In this document: positions 59,943 through 64,000 of the stretch, piece by piece
How positions within the stretch are numbered: the first letter of the stretch is position 1
Layout of the letters: each line of letters opens with the position of its first letter
Made by a program: the position numbers and the translations under genes
NCBI GenBank assembly: GCA_947166355.1
Contig: CAMVDX010000005.1
Coordinates: 101,650 to 165,649 of the forward strand
From: an uncultured Treponema sp.
GTDB lineage: Bacteria; Spirochaetota; Spirochaetia; Treponematales; Treponemataceae
DNA: 64,000 nt
Direction of reading: 5' to 3'
Notes under the pieces: generated by a model
The model's input: the letters and a program-made list of their open reading frames with translations, nothing else
Told to the model about the DNA's origin: nothing
Databases searched by the model: none

Positions 59943-61820
59943 ATGGCAAAAAGTAAATCTAAAAATGAAGAAGTTAAAAATCCTTATCACAAAGAGTTTG
60001 GAATCCTGAGTAATATAAAATATGTTCTTTCGGCAATGTGGCAGCATTCCCGTCTTCTGGTGCTGATTATGCCCCTTTCACTTGTGATTGCCCCGCTTGA
60101 ACGCTATCTCGGTCCCTTTATGTCAAAATTCGTAATAGACCTCATTTCCAGTCATGGCCAAATCCGCCAGCTTCTTTTTCTGGCAGCAGCCTTTGCCTTG
60201 ATATGTCTTATTCTGCAGCTTCTTCAAACCTTTTATTACAGCAAGCGGTGGCCACTCTATATCCTTGTACGAATGAAAGTTATACTCGAAAAAAATCACA
60301 GGCTCATGACCATGGCTTTCCAGAATACCGAAGACCCGGATATTCTTGACTGTGCCCAGAAGGCAGAGCGGGCTATCGAAAATAATACGGAAGGCTTTGA
60401 GGGAATGGAGAGACATATTTTTGATTTCTTCTATCAGCTTGGAGTTTTCATTGCCGGCATTTCAATTATCCTGACGCTGAATCCACTACTTGTTGCGGGC
60501 ATGCTTGTGCTTGCCTTCATAAACTTTTTCGTTTCAAACGCAACGGCAAAATATAATAAAGTTTATCACTGGGACCCACTGGCACCGTGGTGGAGAAAGC
60601 GCTGGTACATGGACCATACAATTTCTGATTTTTCTTATGCCAAAGATATCCGCATGTATGGGCTTCGAAAGTGGCTGCGTCAGAAATTTATTGATTTGCA
60701 AAAGGAGCGCATGGATACACAAAAGCGCAGCGCGCGGCTCTGGTTCTGGTACGGAGTTTTTGCCTCGCTTGTCTGGTTTTTATTCCAGTTCTTCGTATAT
60801 GCCTTTTTGATTTATCAGGTTGCACATAAACAAATTACAGTTGCAAACTTTACGCTCTATGTGGCTTCGGCTACAGCTTTCTTTGGCAGTATTTCTGATT
60901 TACTTGGAGTATTTAAAGATATGCTGCAGAAAAGCCGGCAGATAGATGATCTTCGTTCTTTAATGGAGCTTACGGAAATAGATTCAGAAGCAGAAAAAGG
61001 TCAGAATCTGGATTCTTCAAAAATCAATTCCTATGAGTTTACCTTTGAGAATGTCAGCTTTAAATATCCGCGGGCAGAAAAATATGCTTTGCAGGGCGTT
61101 AATGTTACGCTCAAGGCTGGAGAGAGACTTGCGGTTGTCGGCCTGAATGGTGCCGGAAAATCAACCTTTATCAAGCTGCTGCTCCGACTTTATGAACCTA
61201 CGGAAGGCCGCATTCTTTTGAATGGAGTTGACGTCCGGAATTATACGCGAAAAAGCTATTATCATATTTTTGCACCGGTTTTCCAGGATGTTAATTTATT
61301 TGCCTTTCCCTTTGCCCAGAATGTTTCAATGAAATCTCCTGATGAAACAGACCGTGGCCTTGTAGAAGAGTGCATTCGTAAGGCAGATTTGAGCGAAAAA
61401 CTGGAAGCCCTGCCTCAGGGCATAGACACTGAATTGCTGAAAATCATTCATGATGACGGTGTGGATTTTTCCGGTGGCCAGAGACAGAAGCTTGCCCTTG
61501 CGCGTGCCCTTTATAAAACAGCCCCGGTTGTAATTCTTGATGAGCCTACTGCCGCTCTGGATGCCCTTGCCGAAAGCCGCATGTATCAGAATTTCGATAA
61601 GCTGATTGGCGGAAAAACCTCTGTTTATATTTCGCACCGGCTCAGTTCTACACGCTTTTGCAATAACGTTGCCATGTTTAAAGACGGTCGCCTGATAGAA
61701 TATGGAACACACGAGTCCCTTATGCAGAAAGGCGGAGAGTATGCAAATATGTTCCAGGTTCAGTCTCAGTATTATTTAGAAGAGGGCGAGAACGTACAGG
61801 AGGTAGCTTCAGATGAATAA
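59943..61820 (+). CDS. ABC exporter, fused permease-ATPase, subunit 1
   Basis: A 625-residue half-transporter: six transmembrane helices (about 30-330) followed by the nucleotide-binding domain with Walker A GLNGAGKST, Q-loop VFQDVNLF, signature DFSGGQRQKL, Walker B VVILDEPTAALD and H-loop ISHRLSS. It overlaps the next gene by 8 nt and resembles it, so the two should work as a heterodimer that exports a lipid, peptide or drug. No adjacent gene hints at the cargo. Confidence 0.93.
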   Translation: MAKSKSKNEEVKNPYHKEFGILSNIKYVLSAMWQHSRLLVLIMPLSLVIAPLERYLGPFMSKFVIDLISSHGQIRQLLFLAAAFALICLILQLLQTFYYSKRWPLYILVRMKVILEKNHRLMTMAFQNTEDPDILDCAQKAERAIENNTEGFEGMERHIFDFFYQLGVFIAGISIILTLNPLLVAGMLVLAFINFFVSNATAKYNKVYHWDPLAPWWRKRWYMDHTISDFSYAKDIRMYGLRKWLRQKFIDLQKERMDTQKRSARLWFWYGVFASLVWFLFQFFVYAFLIYQVAHKQITVANFTLYVASATAFFGSISDLLGVFKDMLQKSRQIDDLRSLMELTEIDSEAEKGQNLDSSKINSYEFTFENVSFKYPRAEKYALQGVNVTLKAGERLAVVGLNGAGKSTFIKLLLRLYEPTEGRILLNGVDVRNYTRKSYYHIFAPVFQDVNLFAFPFAQNVSMKSPDETDRGLVEECIRKADLSEKLEALPQGIDTELLKIIHDDGVDFSGGQRQKLALARALYKTAPVVILDEPTAALDALAESRMYQNFDKLIGGKTSVYISHRLSSTRFCNNVAMFKDGRLIEYGTHESLMQKGGEYANMFQVQSQYYLEEGENVQEVASDE

Positions 61821-63654
61821 AAATCAGAATGATAAAAATCAGAACGCCAAAAAAGAAAAGCTTCCTGTAAAAAGAGTTATCCTCTTTATGTTAAAAACTG
61901 CTGCCCGCGAAAAGCCAGTCCTCTTTGCAGTTTATTTTCTCCGCCTTCTCAGGGAACTCATAAACCGCTCTCAAATGGTAATACTTCCCAAGCTTCTGAT
62001 TGATGAACTTGTGGCAGCATATAATGGAGCCGGGGCTGCAGAACATCTCAAAATAGCCGCCATTTATGCGCTTATTACCCTCATCGCACAGTTTGTTTCA
62101 AATATCATGAACAGCATTGCTGTTCGGGTAACAGATGTCTACAGCGAATACTTTAATCAGTATTTTCAGATTCAGACAAATGACTTTTCCATGACAATAG
62201 ATTTTGAGCAGACCGAAGACCCTGCGGCTCTGGATCAGCTTAAAAAGGCAAAGGACGGAATGACCTGGTACAGCGGAAACGTAACCGGCATTCTCGATAA
62301 CTTCTTTTTGATTATAAATAACATAATCGTGCTCTGCGGAGTGATTGCAGTAATTGCCATAAGCTCGCCACTTCTTATTCCTATACAGCTTGGGCTCATT
62401 GCAGTTATTGCCGTCTTTAATAAAAAACAACGCGAAATAGAAGTAAAAAGCTTTCAGAAGCTTGCAAAGGTAAACCGCGTTTTTGACTATGTGTTATTTC
62501 AATTGAATGATTTCCGCTATGGCAAGGATATCCGTCTTTACGAAAGCGAAGGTCTTTTTCATGATATCAGCGAGTATCATATCGGCCAGATGCACAAGGT
62601 CTGGAAGTATCAGGCAGAAGGAGGAAGAAAGCAGCAGTTTGGCATAGATTTTGTGAGTGCAGCGGGGACCTTTATTCAATATGTGTACATCGGAGGAAGA
62701 GCCCTTAAGGGAATCCTTTCCATTGGTGATTTTACTATGTGTGTAGCAGCGGCAGACAGTTTTTCTCAGTGCTGTCAGAATATTGTAAGGGGCGGGCAGG
62801 AAGTCATAAAGCGGGTCAGCTATGCAAATGAATATCTCAAGTTTCTTGAATATCCGGCCGCCATTCCAAAAGGGAATCTTCCTGTGGCAGACAAGGCGGG
62901 GCACGAAATTGAATTCCGTAACGTAAGCTTTAAGTATCCCCGTGCAGAAAAATATGTACTTAAAGATGTAAGCTTAAAAATTCCTTCCGGTCAGCATCTT
63001 GCGCTTGTGGGCCTCAATGGAGCAGGTAAAACAACTCTTATAAAGCTTTTGTGCCGTCTTTATGATGTAACGGATGGCGAAATCCTCATAGATGGAATCA
63101 ATATCAAGGATTATGATGAAAATGAATATCGCCGGCTCTTTGCGGTTGTCTTCCAGGATTTTAAGCTTTTTGCTTTTACGCTGGAAGAAAATATTGCTTT
63201 TACAACTGATTCAGATAAAGAACGTCTTTTTGAGGTTTTGGAGCAGGCAGGGCTTTCAGATGATGTGGAAAAACTTCCACTTAGGGAGAAGACCTGTCTC
63301 TGGAAAAGTTTTGATAAAGATAACGGCGTTGAGCTTTCGGGTGGACAGCAGCAGAAAACGGCAATTGCCAGAGCTCTTTATAAAAACAGCCCTATAGTGA
63401 TTTTGGATGAACCGACTGCTGCCCTTGATCCTATTGCAGAAGCTGAAATTTATTCCCGTTTTAATACAAGCCTTGCTGGCGGAAAAACAGCAATTTATAT
63501 TTCACATAGGCTTTCTTCCTGTAAATTCTGTGATTATATTGCAGTTTTTGATGAGGGAAAGCTTTCTGAATATGGAACTCATACTCAGCTTATGAAGTAC
63601 AAAGGGCTTTATCACAAGATGTTCACAGCACAGGCAGAACAGTACGTAAAATAA
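61813..63654 (+). CDS. ABC exporter, fused permease-ATPase, subunit 2
   Basis: The 613-residue partner subunit begins with a Lys/Asn-rich tail, has six transmembrane helices and an ATPase domain with Walker A GLNGAGKTT, signature LSGGQQQKT, Walker B IVILDEPTAALDP and ISHRLSS. Both ATP sites look intact, unlike many heterodimeric exporters with one degenerate site. CAGGAGG precedes the ATG, inside the upstream gene. It is followed by the rRNA promoter region. Confidence 0.93.
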   Translation: MNKNQNDKNQNAKKEKLPVKRVILFMLKTAAREKPVLFAVYFLRLLRELINRSQMVILPKLLIDELVAAYNGAGAAEHLKIAAIYALITLIAQFVSNIMNSIAVRVTDVYSEYFNQYFQIQTNDFSMTIDFEQTEDPAALDQLKKAKDGMTWYSGNVTGILDNFFLIINNIIVLCGVIAVIAISSPLLIPIQLGLIAVIAVFNKKQREIEVKSFQKLAKVNRVFDYVLFQLNDFRYGKDIRLYESEGLFHDISEYHIGQMHKVWKYQAEGGRKQQFGIDFVSAAGTFIQYVYIGGRALKGILSIGDFTMCVAAADSFSQCCQNIVRGGQEVIKRVSYANEYLKFLEYPAAIPKGNLPVADKAGHEIEFRNVSFKYPRAEKYVLKDVSLKIPSGQHLALVGLNGAGKTTLIKLLCRLYDVTDGEILIDGINIKDYDENEYRRLFAVVFQDFKLFAFTLEENIAFTTDSDKERLFEVLEQAGLSDDVEKLPLREKTCLWKSFDKDNGVELSGGQQQKTAIARALYKNSPIVILDEPTAALDPIAEAEIYSRFNTSLAGGKTAIYISHRLSSCKFCDYIAVFDEGKLSEYGTHTQLMKYKGLYHKMFTAQAEQYVK

Positions 63655-63718
63655 AGCTGTGGATAGTGTAAAAATTTCGAAAAAAAATGATTTTTTTGAT
63701 AAATTTTTATAAATTTGC

Positions 63719-63747
63719 TTGACATCTTTTTGTTTTGCATATATATT
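63719..63747 (+). promoter_or_regulatory. Strong rRNA operon promoter
   Basis: TTGACA, 17 nt, TATATT after an AT-rich upstream stretch (63675-63715) that could act as an UP element. It lies about 240 nt before the 16S start. Further TTGACA/TTGACT sequences at 63793 and 63878 may be tandem promoters, but their -10 boxes are weak. Confidence 0.8.
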
Positions 63748-63817
63748 AGTCCTCACCGTCGCAACACAAGGTTGCAAGGTAAATACAGTTTTTTGACATA
63801 ACAGGGAAGGAAAGAAT

Positions 63818-63982
63818 AGAACGAATAAGGTTCTAAACGAAATAAGCGAGAAATCGCTAGTTTCGTTCTGTAACAAATTGACTACATTTTTTCGGTTTTA
63901 TAAACCGAACCAAAATCAATTTCAACTAATATTATATAGTTAGAATTGAACTGTTTATGTGAAATCATTACCCTTCGGGGTA
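63818..63982 (+). promoter_or_regulatory. rRNA leader with stem-loops
   Basis: Several hairpins precede 16S: AGAAC/GTTCT (63818-63834); a long one at 63836-63867 with outer stem AACGAAA/TTTCGTT, inner AGCGA/TCGCT and a GAAA tetraloop; CGGTTT/AAACCG (63893-63907); and ACCC-TTCG-GGGT (63970-63981), a UUCG tetraloop. Such leaders carry antitermination and RNase III processing signals. No protein-coding gene is present between 63655 and the window end. Confidence 0.65.
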
Positions 63983-63990
63983 TTGAAATA

Positions 63991-64000
63991 ATCATGGAGA
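63991..64000 (+). rRNA. rrs: 16S ribosomal RNA, first ten bases only
   Basis: ATCATGGAGA at the window end aligns with E. coli 16S positions 1-10 (AAATTGAAGA) and is the sequence expected before GTTTGATCCTGGCTCAG in Treponema 16S. The rRNA promoter and structured leader upstream support it. The body of the gene is outside the window. Confidence 0.7.

Noticed and set aside
1-64000. tRNA genes
   Set aside because: I looked in the intergenic gaps and saw no cloverleaf with a GTTCRA-type T loop; a tRNA search program would settle this.

Overview
The window looks like a chromosomal piece of a spirochaete, most probably a saccharolytic gut or rumen Treponema (inference). Supporting signs are a Bat-type aerotolerance/VWA operon, lipoproteins with relaxed lipoboxes, several outer-membrane beta-barrel proteins, plant-polysaccharide enzymes (GH27, GH9, an esterase), and a 16S rRNA 5' end of the type expected for Treponema at the right edge. 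Species cannot be fixed from sequence reading alone.

Layout. 1-6.4 kb: end of a secreted-type esterase, a GH27 alpha-galactosidase with an inserted beta-sandwich-like domain, a membrane-anchored solute-binding-like protein and a long-chain acyl-CoA synthetase. 6.4-17.3 kb: an AT-rich accessory island. After a block of palindromic repeats it carries a complete type I restriction-modification system (hsdM, hsdS, hsdR) into which are inserted a tyrosine recombinase, a second hsdS sharing near-identical segments with the first, a three-gene cassette headed by a DUF3990-type ADP-ribosyltransferase-fold protein with a DUF3791 partner, and a KAP-family P-loop NTPase. 17.4-28.5 kb: NlpC/P60 protein, a lipoprotein with a repeat inside its signal peptide, a GH9 enzyme with no signal peptide, a flavin reductase-rubredoxin fusion, dihydrofolate reductase, an ABC exporter pair, a large HExxH/propeller/barrel protein and a Sir2 deacylase. 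28.7-39.8 kb: a 2015-residue Ig-repeat outer-membrane protein in one operon with a beta-barrel protein and a membrane protein ending in an eroded HD-GYP domain, then a DUF4015-type glycoside hydrolase. 39.8-46.8 kb: mnmE, mraY, a purH-like gene with eroded motifs, aroA and a nuclease-fold lipoprotein. 46.9-54.3 kb, minus strand: moxR, DUF58, a membrane protein, a fused BatA-BatB-TPR protein, BatD-like and Smr. 54.6-64 kb: aminotransferase, solute-binding lipoprotein, cobalamin-dependent methionine synthase lacking the reactivation domain, a heterodimeric ABC exporter, and an rRNA promoter and leader running into 16S rRNA at the last ten bases.

Three cross-cutting signals stand out. (1) One family of GC-rich palindromic repeats is found between genes and also in frame inside mnmE (twice), metH (twice) and a lipoprotein signal peptide, so repeats are being translated in housekeeping proteins. 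(2) The restriction island combines specificity shuffling, a putative ADP-ribosylating toxin cassette and a KAP NTPase in one co-directional array. (3) Many genes have a -10 hexamer only 6-9 nt before the ATG and no Shine-Dalgarno sequence, which suggests leaderless or nearly leaderless mRNAs.
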